From the NCBI RefSeq assembly GCF_000426185.1, contig NZ_AUEW01000001.1:496001-560000 (forward strand): DNA of 64,000 nucleotides, read 5' to 3'. Every line of letters starts with the position of its first letter. The first letter of the stretch is position 1. A program made the position numbers and the translations under genes. Below are positions 46,268 to 56,088 of the stretch, piece by piece. This DNA is from Cellulomonas sp. URHD0024. Lineage in GTDB: Bacteria > Actinomycetota > Actinomycetes > Actinomycetales > Cellulomonadaceae. Below the pieces are notes generated by a model. It was not told where the DNA came from, did not search any database, and saw only the letters and a list, made by a program, of their open reading frames with translations.

Positions 46268-46301
46268 GACGGAGGGACCGAGCATGCTCGGTCCCTCCGT
46301 C
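46268..46301. terminator. Perfect 34-bp palindrome, terminator after the DUF349 gene
   Basis: GACGGAGGGACCGAGCA is followed directly by its exact reverse complement, so no loop is needed beyond a few unpaired bases. It starts 19 bases after the DUF349 stop. Bidirectional activity is possible, but the next gene is also on the plus strand. Confidence 0.75.
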
Positions 46302-46377
46302 GTTGCTCCCGGTCACCTCTCGTCCACAAGGGGGCCCGATCGCCCCACGAGACTCGTCGAACAGCGATGCTCGTCGC

Positions 46378-46989
46378 ATGGACCTCCTGGCCCCGTATCG
46401 CCCGCACACCGTCGTCCTGCCCGAGACGATGCGGCGGTCTGATGTCGGAGCGGCGGCGTGGTGGTGGCTCCACGACGTGGGAGTCGTCCGACCGCTGTGG
46501 GGCGATGTCGCGATCGCTTCCGACCTCGAGGAGACGGCTGCGCGGCGGTCGCGTGCGATCGCCGACCTGGTTCCCTCCCGGGGCGTCGTGGGGCGGCAGA
46601 GCGCGGTGTGGCTGCACACCGGCCAGTTCGCACCGCGGCGCGTCGACGTGCTCGTCGCGACCCGTTCGCGACGTGCCGAGCCACATCCGCTGCGCTCGAC
46701 CGCGGAGTCGACGTGGGGAGCGGACGACGTCGTCCAGGTGGGATCGATTCGGGCCACGACGGTGCAACGCACCGGTGTGGACATCTGCCGGCACCTACCG
46801 CCCGGGCATGCTCTACGCCTGCTCGAGCCACTCCTCGAGGCGGGCTTCGACCCTGTGCACGCGCGGGTGCAGCTCGAGGGCCTCGCCGGCCATCGCGGCA
46901 TCCTCGGCGCCCGCAACATCCTGCGACGGCTGACCGATTCCGCGGGAGAGGACCTCGAACCCGACCCAGGTGCGCAGCCGCCCCTGTGA
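46378..46989 (+). CDS. AbiEi-like orphan antitoxin domain protein
   Basis: A 203-aa soluble protein that resembles AbiEi-type (type IV) antitoxin proteins. Suggestive parts are an internal SAVWLHTGQFAPRRVDVLVATRS stretch and VGSIRATTVQRTGVDICRHL followed by LLEPLLEAGFD. No AbiEii nucleotidyltransferase toxin partner is encoded nearby. Family assignment is tentative and function unknown. It lies between the DUF349 terminator and the convergent rel gene. Confidence 0.55.
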   Translation: MDLLAPYRPHTVVLPETMRRSDVGAAAWWWLHDVGVVRPLWGDVAIASDLEETAARRSRAIADLVPSRGVVGRQSAVWLHTGQFAPRRVDVLVATRSRRAEPHPLRSTAESTWGADDVVQVGSIRATTVQRTGVDICRHLPPGHALRLLEPLLEAGFDPVHARVQLEGLAGHRGILGARNILRRLTDSAGEDLEPDPGAQPPL

Positions 46990-47020
46990 GCGGGTGCGCT
47001 GCGGCCGACGGGTCGGTCGA

Positions 47021-49336
47021 TCAGGCTCGGGTGACCGGGCCGTCTGCGGACTTGGCGCCGGTGACGCGGTAGACGTCGAAGACACCCTCGACCTTGCGCA
47101 CGGCCGCAAGCACGGAGGCCAGGTGGGACGGCTCGGCCATCTCGAAGACGAACCTCGAGAGGGCGACGCGGTCCCGGGACGTCGAGACGGAGGCGGACAG
47201 GATGTTGACGTGGGAATCCGACAGGACGCGCGTCACGTCCGAGAGGAGCCTGCTGCGGTCGAGCGCCTCGACCTGGATCTGGACGAGGAACAGCGACGAG
47301 CTCGTCTGGCTCCACTTCACGTCGACCATGCGCTCGGGCTCGGCGCGCAGGCTGGCCACGTTGATGCAGTCGGAGCGGTGCACGCTGACGCCCGCGCCGC
47401 GAGTCACGAAACCGACGATGTCGTCACCGGGGACGGGGGTGCAGCACTTCGCCAGCTTGACCCAGATGTCGTCGACACCCTTGACGATGACCCCGGGGTC
47501 GCCGGTGCGTACCCGGCGCTGCGTCGACCCAGGCCGCGCGACCTCGGCGAGGTCCTCCTCGTTCGCGGTCTCCCCGCCCATCGACTGCACGAGGCGCTGG
47601 ACTGCGGTCGCCGCGGACACCTGCCCCTCGCCGATCGCCGCGTACAGCGACGAGACGTCGGCGTAGCGCATCTCGTTGGCGACCGCGACGAGCGACTCGT
47701 GCGAAAGCAGACGCTGGATGGGGAGGTTCTGCTTGCGCATCGCCTTGGCGATGGCGTCCTTGCCGTGCTCGATCGCCTCTTCGCGGCGCTCCTTGGAGAA
47801 CCACTGGCGGATCTTGTTCCGCGCGCGCGGGCTCTTGACGAAGCCGAGCCAGTCTCGCGAGGGCCCCGCGGTCTCGGACTTCGACGTGAAGACGTCGACG
47901 ACGTCCCCGTTCTCCAACGACGAGTCCAGGGGTACGAGCCGGCCGTTGACGCGTGCGCCCATGGTCCGGTGGCCCACCTCGGTGTGCACCGCGTAGGCGA
48001 AGTCCACCGGCGTCGACCCGGACGGCAGCCCGATGACGTCGCCCTTGGGCGTGAAGACGTAGACCTCGGACCCGGCGATCTCGAACCGTAGGGAGTCGAG
48101 GAACTCACTCGGGTCGGCCGTCTCCTTCTGCCAGTCGACGAGCTGCCGCAGCCACTGCATGTCGTTGCCGCTGGAGTCGGGAACCGCGCCCTTGGCGCTC
48201 TCCTTGTACTTCCAGTGCGCGGCGACGCCGTACTCCGCCCGGCGGTGCATGTCGTGCGTACGGATCTGGATCTCGACCGGCTTGCCCTCGGGCCCGATCA
48301 CCGTCGTGTGCAGCGACTGGTAGAGATTGAACTTGGGCATCGCGATGTAGTCCTTGAACCGGCCGGGGACCGGGTTCCATCGCGCGTGCAGCGCACCGAG
48401 CGCCGCGTAGCAGTCGCGGACCGTGTCGACCAGGACGCGAACACCCACGAGGTCGTAGATGTCCGCGAAGTCACGACCGCGGACGATCATCTTCTGGTAG
48501 ATCGAGTAGTAGTGCTTCGGACGACCAGTGACCGTCGCCTTGATCTTCGCCTTGCCGAGGTCTGCGCCGACCTGCTCGCGGACCGTCGCCAGGTACTCCT
48601 CGCGGGCGGGGGCCCGCTCGGCGACCAGGTGCACGATCTCGTCGTAGACCTTCGGGTAGAGGGTCGCGAACGAGAGGTCCTCCAGCTCCCACTTGATCGT
48701 GTTCATGCCGAGCCGGTGTGCCAGCGGGGCGTAGATCTCGAGCGTCTCGCGCGCCTTCTTCTCCGCAGAGGCGGCCGCGACGAACTTCCAGGTTCGGGCG
48801 TTGTGGAGCCGGTCGGCGAGCTTGATGACGAGCACGCGGATGTCGCGGGACATCGCCACGACCATCTTGCGGACCGTCTCGGCCTGCGCAGCGTCGCCGT
48901 AGGTGACCTTGTCGAGCTTCGTCACGCCGTCGACGAGCATCGCGATCTCGGGCCCGAACTCCCGGCGGAGCTGGTCGAGCGAGTAGTCGGTGTCCTCCAC
49001 GGTGTCGTGCATGAGCGCCGCGGCCAGCGTCGACGGGGTCATGCCGAGGTCGGCCAGGATCGTGGCGACGGCTACCGGGTGCGTGATGTACGGGTCGCCG
49101 CTCTTGCGCAGCTGGCCGCGGTGCGCCTTCTCGGCGACGACGAAGGCCTGCTCGACGACGGCCAGGTCGGCCTTCGGGTGATTGGTGCGGGCAGCCTGGA
49201 GCACCGGCTCGAGCGCGGGGAACGCTGCACCACTGCGCGCTCCGAACCGACCAAGACGCGATCGCATCCGCCCCGAGGGGGCTCCCGGCTGCGTGTCGTC
49301 GACCCCGGACTCGGGCGCGCGGACGTCCTCGGTCAT
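47021..49336 (-). CDS. rel: Bifunctional (p)ppGpp synthetase/hydrolase Rel
   Basis: Makes and degrades the alarmones pppGpp and ppGpp in the stringent response. The 771-aa protein has the HD hydrolase domain ([16 protein letters not shown] and HDTVEDTD), the synthetase domain ([25 protein letters not shown] is the form seen in bifunctional enzymes), a TGS domain, a conserved CC motif ([12 protein letters not shown]) and a C-terminal ACT domain. ATG 49336 has GGAGG upstream. A TAGACT -10 element at 49364-49369 on the minus strand gives it its own promoter despite following apt. Confidence 0.97.
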   Translation of the reverse strand: MTEDVRAPESGVDDTQPGAPSGRMRSRLGRFGARSGAAFPALEPVLQAARTNHPKADLAVVEQAFVVAEKAHRGQLRKSGDPYITHPVAVATILADLGMTPSTLAAALMHDTVEDTDYSLDQLRREFGPEIAMLVDGVTKLDKVTYGDAAQAETVRKMVVAMSRDIRVLVIKLADRLHNARTWKFVAAASAEKKARETLEIYAPLAHRLGMNTIKWELEDLSFATLYPKVYDEIVHLVAERAPAREEYLATVREQVGADLGKAKIKATVTGRPKHYYSIYQKMIVRGRDFADIYDLVGVRVLVDTVRDCYAALGALHARWNPVPGRFKDYIAMPKFNLYQSLHTTVIGPEGKPVEIQIRTHDMHRRAEYGVAAHWKYKESAKGAVPDSSGNDMQWLRQLVDWQKETADPSEFLDSLRFEIAGSEVYVFTPKGDVIGLPSGSTPVDFAYAVHTEVGHRTMGARVNGRLVPLDSSLENGDVVDVFTSKSETAGPSRDWLGFVKSPRARNKIRQWFSKERREEAIEHGKDAIAKAMRKQNLPIQRLLSHESLVAVANEMRYADVSSLYAAIGEGQVSAATAVQRLVQSMGGETANEEDLAEVARPGSTQRRVRTGDPGVIVKGVDDIWVKLAKCCTPVPGDDIVGFVTRGAGVSVHRSDCINVASLRAEPERMVDVKWSQTSSSLFLVQIQVEALDRSRLLSDVTRVLSDSHVNILSASVSTSRDRVALSRFVFEMAEPSHLASVLAAVRKVEGVFDVYRVTGAKSADGPVTRA

Positions 49337-49363
49337 CGCACCCCCCTCCACGCTCGAGGCGTC

Positions 49364-49369
49364 AGTCTA
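49364..49369 (-). promoter_or_regulatory. Candidate -10 element of rel
   Basis: TAGACT on the minus strand in the 69-base apt-rel gap, about 27 bases from the rel start. The -35 region is poor. The same hexamer occurs at the yajC and cyclophilin promoters. Confidence 0.4.
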
Positions 49370-49405
49370 CGACTGCGGGCGAACCCGGAACGCACGACGG
49401 GCACC

Positions 49406-50011
49406 TCAGGGAACGCTGACCAGCACGTCGATCGCGTGGCCACCGAGCTGGTCGCGGCCACGCAGCGCCTCGAGCTCGACCAGGAACGCGAGCCCGACGA
49501 CGACGGCTCCGCACCGCTCGAGCAGCGCCACCGTCGCGGCGGCCGTGCCGCCGGTCGCCAGGACGTCGTCGAGGACCAGGACGCGTGCGCCGGCCGGGAT
49601 GGTGTCCGGATGGACCTCGATCGTGGCCGTCCCGTACTCGAGCGCGTAGGACTGCGACGCCGTCGGACCGGGAAGCTTTCCGGCCTTGCGGACGGGCAGC
49701 ACGCCGGCGCCGAGCGCCACAGCGACCGGGGCGGCGAACAGGAAGCCGCGCGCCTCCATCCCGGCGACGAGGTCGACCGGCCCCTCGACAGCCGAGGCGA
49801 TCGCGTCGACGACCGCCGCGAACGCCTGCGCGTCGGCCAGCAGCGGAGTGATGTCCCGGAACAGGATCCCGGGCTCGGGGTAGTCGGGCACGAGGCGGAC
49901 CAGCTCGTCGATACGACGCAGCACGTCGGCCCGGTCCACCGGACGAGGACGCCCAGCAGGGGCGTCCGAGGACGCCCCTGCCAGGTTCGATGCGAGGTCG
50001 GGTCGGGTCAC
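49406..50011 (-). CDS. apt: Adenine phosphoribosyltransferase
   Basis: Salvages adenine with PRPP to AMP. The 201-aa protein has the PRPP motif VLVLDDVLATGGTA, the substrate segment DLVAGMEARGFLFAAPVA and RKAGKLP. An N-terminal extension of about 25 residues precedes the usual start. GTG 50011 overlaps the secF stop (GTGA). The secD-secF-apt-rel order is conserved in Actinobacteria. Confidence 0.95.
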   Translation of the reverse strand: MTRPDLASNLAGASSDAPAGRPRPVDRADVLRRIDELVRLVPDYPEPGILFRDITPLLADAQAFAAVVDAIASAVEGPVDLVAGMEARGFLFAAPVAVALGAGVLPVRKAGKLPGPTASQSYALEYGTATIEVHPDTIPAGARVLVLDDVLATGGTAAATVALLERCGAVVVGLAFLVELEALRGRDQLGGHAIDVLVSVP

Positions 50012-51117
50012 TTCTTGGTCGGCCGTCGCTTCGGCTGGGCTGCGACGCCCTGGTGCGAGCCGGCCTTGAGCGCACCGGCCGGCACGTACGACGGCCCGGC
50101 GAGAGCGAGGTCGCCCCCGTCGGTCGTCAGGCCACCGGCCGCTGCGGCACGAGCCGCGAGGATCTTGGCGGTGTGGGCCTTGATCGCGGGCTCCTGCTCA
50201 CGCAGGGCCACCTCGAACGGCGTCGCGAGGAAGACCGACGAGAAGGTGCCGATGAGCATGCCGACGAACAGCGCGAGCGCGATGTCTCGCAACGTCCCGG
50301 CGCCGAGGACGACCGCTCCCACGAACAGGATCGCCGCGACCGGCAGGAGGGCGACGACCGAGGTGTTGATCGACCGGACCAGCGTCTGGTTGACCGCCAG
50401 GTTGGCCTTCTCGGCGTACGTCCACCGCGACTGCTCGAGCGTGTCGGCCGTGTTCTCGCGCACCTTGTCGAACACGACGACCGTGTCGTAGATCGAGTAC
50501 CCGAGAATCGTCAGGAAGCCGATCACCGTCGCCGGTGTGACCTCCCAGCCGACCGCGGCGTAGACGCCGACCGTGATGATCAGGTCGTGGAACAGCGCGA
50601 GAAGCGCGGCGATGGCCATCCGCCAGTTCCGGAAGTAGATCGTCATCACGACGGTGACGAGGAGCAGGAAGACGACGATGCCGATGATCGCCTTCTGCGA
50701 GACGTCCTTGCCCCAGGAGGCACCGATGAAGGAGCTCGTGACGGCTCCGACCGGGACGTCGTAGGCCTTGGCCAGTGCGCCCTTGACCTCCTCGACCTCC
50801 GTGTTGGTGAGCTTCGACGTCTGGACGCGCAGGCTGTCGGCGCCGACCGTCGTGACGCGCGGCTCCTCGCTCGACTTCACGCTCTTCACGGTGTCGATGG
50901 CGAGCTGCTGGTCCTTGTCGGCGACTCCGGCGACGACGAACTCGGAGCCACCACGGAAGTCGATGCCCGGGTTCAGGCCAGGCTTGATCAAGAAGATCGT
51001 GGACAGGATCACGAGGATGGTCGAGATCGTGAACCAGATCTTGCGTCGGCCCACGATGTTGTACGAGCGGCGACCCGTGTAGAGGTCGTTGCCCCACTGG
51101 GCGAATCCGGCGGCCAT
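50008..51117 (-). CDS. secF: Protein translocase subunit SecF
   Basis: A 369-aa RND-type subunit that works with SecD to drive protein export using the proton-motive force. It has the N-terminal TM helix and IDFRGGSEF motif, the extracytoplasmic P1-like domain and the C-terminal five-TM bundle with GYSIYDTVVVFDKVREN. The extra C-terminal charged tail (about 60 residues) is typical of actinobacterial SecF. Its ATG overlaps the secD stop by one base. Confidence 0.97.
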   Translation of the reverse strand: MAAGFAQWGNDLYTGRRSYNIVGRRKIWFTISTILVILSTIFLIKPGLNPGIDFRGGSEFVVAGVADKDQQLAIDTVKSVKSSEEPRVTTVGADSLRVQTSKLTNTEVEEVKGALAKAYDVPVGAVTSSFIGASWGKDVSQKAIIGIVVFLLLVTVVMTIYFRNWRMAIAALLALFHDLIITVGVYAAVGWEVTPATVIGFLTILGYSIYDTVVVFDKVRENTADTLEQSRWTYAEKANLAVNQTLVRSINTSVVALLPVAAILFVGAVVLGAGTLRDIALALFVGMLIGTFSSVFLATPFEVALREQEPAIKAHTAKILAARAAAAGGLTTDGGDLALAGPSYVPAGALKAGSHQGVAAQPKRRPTKK

Positions 51118-52985
51118 CAGTGCTCGTTCCCCTCGGTGCGCCCGGACTCGGGCTCGGACTCCTGCGACGCGCTGTCCACCGGGGCGTCGGTCGGCTCGGT
51201 CGACGCCTTCTTCGCTGCGGCACGCCGCTCGGCGATCGTCAGACCCGCTTCGTTCGGCGCTCCGACCGAGACCGGCACACGCGAGCCTTCGACGGTGGTC
51301 GGGGTCTCGGTGGCGTCCTGCACATCGGCAGTTGCGGGCGGCACGGTGACCACCCGGCCGCGGCCTGCGTACCGGGTGCCCGGAACGCCGAGGCGTCGCG
51401 GGTCGAGGCCGGAGAGCACGTGGCCCTCACCGAAGAACTTCGTCTTCGACAGGAGCTCCAGGACCGGGTGCGTGAACATGAAGACCACGAGAACGTCGAG
51501 GAGCGTCGTCAGACCGAGGGTGAAGGCGAACCCCTTGACGCCGCCGACAGCGAGCACGTAGAGCACCACGGCAGCGAGCAGGTTGACCGTGTCGGACGCC
51601 AGGATCGTGCGGCGTGCACGTGCCCAGCCACGCTCGACGGCGGCTGTCAGGACGCGCCCCTCCCGGAGCTCGTCGCGGATGCGCTCGAAGTACACGATGA
51701 ACGAGTCCGCGGTGATGCCGATGGCCACGATCAGGCCGGCGACGCCCGGCAGGGAGAGCCGGTAGCCCTGGAGCCACGACAACAGCGTGATGACGGCGTA
51801 GGTGATCGTCGCGGAGACGACGAGGGAGGACACCGTCACCAGGCCGAGCGCGCGGTACTGGAACATCGAGTAGACGACGACCAGCGCCAGACCGATCAGA
51901 CCGGCGATCAAGCCCATCCGCAGCTGCTCGGAGCCGAGCGTCGCCGAGATCTGCGACTCGCTCTGGACGTCGAAGTGGATCGGCAGCGCCCCGAAGTTGA
52001 GCTGGTTGGCCAGGCCGGCGGCGGACTCACGCGTGAAGTTGCCGGAGATCTCCGCCTTGCCGTTCGAGATGATGTCGTTGACCCGGGGGGCCGAGATCAC
52101 GAGGCCGTCGAGAACCATCGCGAACTGGTTGAGCGGCGCGGTCTGCGTCTTCAGACGCGTGGTCACGTCGGTGAACTGCGACGTGCCCTTGGAGTCGAAC
52201 GAGATGTTGACGACCCACTCGTTGCTGGTGCCGCCGCCCGGCAGCGGCTTGAGGCCCGAGCTCGCTCCGCTGATGTGCTCGCCCTCGACCTCGACCGGCC
52301 CGAGGATGTACTTCGCGGTGCCGTCCGGCGAGCACGTGACGAGCGCCTTCTCCGGGTCACCGTTCGCGCCACCCTTGCGGTTGGCGGGGTCGGTGCAGTC
52401 CAGGGCGTCGTAGTCCGCCTGCACCTTCGGCGTGATGTAGTAGGCGGCGTCGCTCGGGCTGTCCGGCTTGGCCTTGGTCGGCTCGTCGGAGGGCTCGGCG
52501 TCCTTCGGCGTCGGCGTGGGGTCCGGAGCCGCTGCCTCGACACCGTTGGCCGGGATCGTGGACGACGGCGACGGATCGGTCGTGGTCGGCGTCGGAGCGC
52601 CCTCGTTCAGGACCGGCCGGAACTCCATCTGCGCGGACGTCCGCACGAGCTTGAGGGTCTCCTCGCTCGGGTGGCCCGGCAGCGAGACGACGATGTTGTC
52701 GCCCTGGCTCGTGATCTCCGCCTCGGAGACGCCCGAGGAGTCGACGCGCTGGCGGATCACCCCGATGGCCTGGTCGACCGTCCCCTTGGGAGGCCTCTCG
52801 CCGTTCTCCGTGACCGGCTTCAGGATGATCTGCGTGCCGCCCTCGAGGTCGAGGGCGAGGTTCGGAGTCCACGACGCGTCGGACCACTTCACACCGGCGG
52901 CGATGGTGCCGAAGAGCGCGACGATGATGAGGCCGAGCACGACCAGCGTGCGAACGGGCCTGCGGCGGCGGATTGGAGGAGCCAA
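51117..52985 (-). CDS. secD: Protein translocase subunit SecD, with TTG start
   Basis: A 622-aa partner of SecF. It has the conserved LDLEGGTQIILKP motif after TM1, the six-helix RND core and GITADSFIVYFERIRDE. A Pro/Thr/Ser-rich insert (about residues 130-175) separates the periplasmic subdomains, as in many actinobacteria. The start codon appears to be TTG (52983-52985) with GAGAAGAA five bases upstream; no ATG or GTG occurs in the right place before the TM helix. Confidence 0.95.
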   Translation of the reverse strand: MAPPIRRRRPVRTLVVLGLIIVALFGTIAAGVKWSDASWTPNLALDLEGGTQIILKPVTENGERPPKGTVDQAIGVIRQRVDSSGVSEAEITSQGDNIVVSLPGHPSEETLKLVRTSAQMEFRPVLNEGAPTPTTTDPSPSSTIPANGVEAAAPDPTPTPKDAEPSDEPTKAKPDSPSDAAYYITPKVQADYDALDCTDPANRKGGANGDPEKALVTCSPDGTAKYILGPVEVEGEHISGASSGLKPLPGGGTSNEWVVNISFDSKGTSQFTDVTTRLKTQTAPLNQFAMVLDGLVISAPRVNDIISNGKAEISGNFTRESAAGLANQLNFGALPIHFDVQSESQISATLGSEQLRMGLIAGLIGLALVVVYSMFQYRALGLVTVSSLVVSATITYAVITLLSWLQGYRLSLPGVAGLIVAIGITADSFIVYFERIRDELREGRVLTAAVERGWARARRTILASDTVNLLAAVVLYVLAVGGVKGFAFTLGLTTLLDVLVVFMFTHPVLELLSKTKFFGEGHVLSGLDPRRLGVPGTRYAGRGRVVTVPPATADVQDATETPTTVEGSRVPVSVGAPNEAGLTIAERRAAAKKASTEPTDAPVDSASQESEPESGRTEGNEH

Positions 52986-53068
52986 CGGAGTTCTTCTCTC
53001 GTGCGCGCACCCGCGGCGGGAGCAACGGGTGGGGTCAAGGTCCGGGCATCGGCGCCCGGACCGAAGGC

Positions 53069-53482
53069 TTACTTCTTGTCGGGGTCCCCGTCCTTGCGAG
53101 CAGGGGGAAGCGAGGACAGGTCGTCGGGGACGTCGATGACGTCGTCGTCCGCCTTCTCGAGCAGGACGGCGTCGGCGTCTTCGACCTCGTCGTCGTCGAC
53201 GTCCGACTCGTCCTCCGCCTCGATCTCGTCGACGGGCGGTTCGATCTTCTTGGAGATCGCGGCCCGGATCCAGCGGCTCCGACTGCCGGGAGCCGACTCG
53301 AGCGTGATGACGTCGTCCTCGACGTCCACGACCGTGCCGAGCAGACCCGAGTGCGTCATCACCTCGTCACCCGCGACCAGGTTGTTCCGGAACTCCAGCT
53401 GGGCGCGCTGCTGCTTCTTCGTACGGCTGGACATGAACCACAGTCCGAGCAGTGCGAGGGCGACGATCGCATAGAGTTCCAC
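53069..53482 (-). CDS. yajC: Preprotein translocase subunit YajC
   Basis: A 137-aa small membrane protein that associates with SecDF. A single TM helix (about residues 3-18) is followed by the YajC motif RTKKQQRAQLEFRNNLVAGDEVMTHSGLLGTV and a long acidic C-terminal tail. GTG 53482 has GGAG eight bases upstream, and a consensus-like promoter lies upstream. Confidence 0.93.
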   Translation of the reverse strand: MELYAIVALALLGLWFMSSRTKKQQRAQLEFRNNLVAGDEVMTHSGLLGTVVDVEDDVITLESAPGSRSRWIRAAISKKIEPPVDEIEAEDESDVDDDEVEDADAVLLEKADDDVIDVPDDLSSLPPARKDGDPDKK

Positions 53483-53518
53483 AGTTACAAGCTCCGATCA
53501 CGGTGATGTGTCCGCCGC

Positions 53519-53547
53519 AGTCTAGGCGTAGCGGCTCGCCGCTCCAA
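53519..53547 (-). promoter_or_regulatory. Promoter of the yajC-secD-secF operon
   Basis: Minus strand: TTGGAG, 17-base spacer, TAGACT. The spacing is ideal for a housekeeping sigma factor. It lies in the 147-base gap between ruvB and yajC. Confidence 0.5.
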
Positions 53548-53629
53548 CGCACGACCGCGGACAGAGGTTCCGGGCCACGCTGGAGCCCCGGCCGGATCGG
53601 ACCCTACGGACCTCCACGGCGGATGGACC

Positions 53630-54706
53630 CTACCCGAACAGCGTCCCCGCCGTGTGCGGCACGTCAAGACCCAGGTGCGTCCATGCCGCCGGAAGGGCGA
53701 TGCGGCCTCGGGGCGTCCGACCGACGAGCCCCTCGCGCACGAGGAACGGCTCGGCGACCGTCTCCACGGTCTCCGGCTCCTCACCGACCGCGACGGCGAG
53801 CGTGGTCAGTCCCACCGGTCCGCCGCCGAACCGTGTGCACAGAGCGGTCAGAACCGCCCGATCGAGCCTGTCGAGTCCAAGCTCGTCCACCTCGTACACC
53901 TCGAGCGCTGCCCGCGCGGCCGAGAGACTGAGAGTCCCGTCACCGCGGATCTCCGCCCAGTCACGCACCCGCCGGAGCAGCCGGTTCGAGATGCGGGGGG
54001 TCCCCCGCGACCGGGACGCGATCTCCGCGGCCGCCTCGTGCGCCAGCGGGACGCCGAGCAGACCGGCGGACCGCAGCAGGACCCGCTCCAGCTCGTCGGT
54101 GGCGTAGAAGTCGAGGTGACCGGTGAATCCGAACCGGTCGCGCAACGGCGCCGGCAGCAGGCCCGCGCGCGTCGTCGCGCCGACGACGGTGAAGGGGGGG
54201 AGGGCCAGCGGGATCGCGCTCGCACCGGCACCCTTGCCGACGATGACGTCGACGCGGAAGTCCTCCATCGCCACGTACAGGAGCTCCTCGGCGGGACGGG
54301 CCAGCCGGTGGATCTCGTCGATGAAGAGGACCTCGCCCTCCTCGAGAGAGGACAGCACGGCGGCGAGGTCACCCGCGTGCTGGATCGCCGGCCCACTGGT
54401 GACGCGCAAGGACGTGCCCAGCTCTGCCGCGATGATCATGGCGAGCGTGGTCTTGCCGAGGCCGGGCGGACCCGAGAGCAGGACGTGGTCGGGCGCCCTG
54501 CCGCGAGCTCGTGCGGCCTGCAGCACCAGTGAGAGCTGGTCGCGGACCACTCGCTGGCCGACGAACTCGTCGAGGTTGCGTGGCCGCAGCGCCGCCTCGG
54601 CGGCCCGCTCGATGTCGTCGGCAGCGGACCGGACCAAGGACTCGGCCCCGAACCGCTCCGTCACGAACTCCTCGTCGTCTGTGCGACCCGGCTGGTCCTC
54701 AGGCAT
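53630..54706 (-). CDS. ruvB: Holliday junction branch-migration helicase RuvB
   Basis: A 358-aa AAA+ motor that drives branch migration with RuvA. Walker [14 protein letters not shown], Walker [17 protein letters not shown], sensor 1 VGATTRAG, the arginine finger LRDRFGF and the winged-helix C-terminus are present. It overlaps ruvA by eight bases. Confidence 0.97.
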   Translation of the reverse strand: MPEDQPGRTDDEEFVTERFGAESLVRSAADDIERAAEAALRPRNLDEFVGQRVVRDQLSLVLQAARARGRAPDHVLLSGPPGLGKTTLAMIIAAELGTSLRVTSGPAIQHAGDLAAVLSSLEEGEVLFIDEIHRLARPAEELLYVAMEDFRVDVIVGKGAGASAIPLALPPFTVVGATTRAGLLPAPLRDRFGFTGHLDFYATDELERVLLRSAGLLGVPLAHEAAAEIASRSRGTPRISNRLLRRVRDWAEIRGDGTLSLSAARAALEVYEVDELGLDRLDRAVLTALCTRFGGGPVGLTTLAVAVGEEPETVETVAEPFLVREGLVGRTPRGRIALPAAWTHLGLDVPHTAGTLFG

Positions 54707-55313
54707 GTCCGCCGCCCAACGTCCGCAGCGCCGCGCGAAGCACGCCTGCGACCTCGTCCTCGCCGACCGGCCCCTCCGAACCCTCGAGCACGGTCGACAC
54801 CGCGTCCCCGGCCGCGCGCGCCGTCCAGCCGAGACCCACCAGCGCCTCTACGACCATGTCCCTGCGGTCCCCCGGGACAGGCCGCGCCGGGGTTGCCGAC
54901 GGCACCGCCGCGGGCACGCCGATCCGGTCCTTGAGCTCGAGGATGATCCGCTGCGCACCCTTGAGGCCGATGCCCGGCACGCGCTGGAGCGCCTTGACGT
55001 CCTCGTCGAGCACGGCGCGGCGCAGGCCGTCGGGCGTGTGGACCGCGAGCATCGCCAGAGCGAGCCGCGGACCGACACCGCTCACCGTCTGCACGATCTC
55101 GAACACCTCACGCTCGTCGCTGTCGGCGAAGCCGAACAGGGTCAGCGCGTCCTCGCGCACCAGCAGCGAGGTGGCCAGCTGCGCGCTGGATCCGACCCGC
55201 AGACCGGCCAGCGTCGCGGGTGTGGCGTGCACGAGAAGGCCGACTCCCCCGACCTCGACGACCGCCGCGTCGAGCCTGACAGCCTGCACCGTGCCGTGGA
55301 CCGAGGCGATCAC
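54699..55313 (-). CDS. ruvA: Holliday junction DNA-binding protein RuvA
   Basis: A 204-aa tetrameric junction-binding protein. It has the N-terminal OB-fold ([25 protein letters not shown]), tandem helix-hairpin-helix motifs ([15 protein letters not shown] and [15 protein letters not shown]) and a C-terminal RuvB-binding domain. GTG 55313 has GGGAG seven bases upstream. A LexA-box-like site precedes the gene. Confidence 0.96.
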   Translation of the reverse strand: MIASVHGTVQAVRLDAAVVEVGGVGLLVHATPATLAGLRVGSSAQLATSLLVREDALTLFGFADSDEREVFEIVQTVSGVGPRLALAMLAVHTPDGLRRAVLDEDVKALQRVPGIGLKGAQRIILELKDRIGVPAAVPSATPARPVPGDRRDMVVEALVGLGWTARAAGDAVSTVLEGSEGPVGEDEVAGVLRAALRTLGGGHA

Positions 55314-55367
55314 CAGGCTGCTCCCTCACGAACGTCGCTGCACATGGGCCCATGCTGGCACATTCAA

Positions 55368-55383
55368 GCGAACAGGTGTACGA
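55368..55383. promoter_or_regulatory. LexA (SOS) box-like site upstream of ruvAB
   Basis: On the minus strand TCGTAC-ACCT-GTTCGC, two mismatches from TCGAAC-N4-GTTCGA; the inner 14 bases have one. It lies between the ruvC stop and ruvA, 54 bases from the ruvA start, so ruvAB can be induced separately from ruvC. Confidence 0.6.
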
Positions 55384-55392
55384 GTGACACGC

Positions 55393-55959
55393 TCAGCCGC
55401 GCCGCCGGGCCGCCTGCTCTGCGGTGGCCCACGCACGTTGTGCCGGGGTCAGCGACCCGGGCGCGCGCTGCGGCGCCCCGAGGGCACCCGCGGGGCGCCA
55501 GATGTGGCAGATGGCCAGCGCGAGCGCGTCGGCGGCGTCCGCCGGACGTGGCAGGTCCTCGAGGCGCAACAGCCGCTGCACCATCGTCTGCACCTGGGCC
55601 TTCTCCGCCCGGCCGCTCCCGGTGACGGCTGCCTTGACCTCGCTCGGCGTGTGCAGCGCGACCGGGATCCGACGACGGGCCGCGGCGACCATCGCGATGC
55701 CCGCGACCTGTGCCGTTCCCATCACGGTGCGGAGGTTCTGCTGGGCGAACACGCGCTCGACCGCTACCGCGTCCGGCGCGTGCTCCTCGAGCCACTCCTC
55801 GATCTGCTTCTCGACGTGCAGCAGCCGCTGGTCGACGTCCCAGACCGCGTCGGAGGTGGCGACGCCGACGGCGACCATCGCCAGGCGCCGGCCCGGCAGG
55901 CCGTCGACGACACCCAGACCGCACCTGGTGAGGCCGGGGTCGACTCCGAGGACGCGCAC
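55393..55959 (-). CDS. ruvC: Crossover junction endodeoxyribonuclease RuvC
   Basis: A 188-aa RNase H-fold Holliday resolvase. The catalytic carboxylates are in MRVLGVDPG (D7), in [11 protein letters not shown] (E) and in the [14 protein letters not shown] segment (D). The homologue in M. tuberculosis is also next to ruvA and ruvB. GTG 55959 gives the conserved start; the ribosome-binding site is weak. Confidence 0.96.
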   Translation of the reverse strand: MRVLGVDPGLTRCGLGVVDGLPGRRLAMVAVGVATSDAVWDVDQRLLHVEKQIEEWLEEHAPDAVAVERVFAQQNLRTVMGTAQVAGIAMVAAARRRIPVALHTPSEVKAAVTGSGRAEKAQVQTMVQRLLRLEDLPRPADAADALALAICHIWRPAGALGAPQRAPGSLTPAQRAWATAEQAARRRG

Positions 55960-56035
55960 GGGGTCATGGTCGCAGCCTGCCCGGTCCGTGCCGGGGAGGC
56001 GTGCCGGACGGCAGTCGACACGCCAGGCCCGACGA

Positions 56036-56072
56036 CGGAGGGACCCCGCCGACGAGCGGCAGGGTCCCTCCG
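56036..56072 (-). terminator. Terminator after the YebC gene
   Basis: CGGAGGGACCC and GGGTCCCTCCG pair perfectly, with GCCG/CGGC inside. It is 16 bases from the YebC stop. Its outer arms closely resemble the palindrome at 46268-46301. Confidence 0.8.
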
Positions 56073-56088
56073 GATCGGGCGCGGGAGC

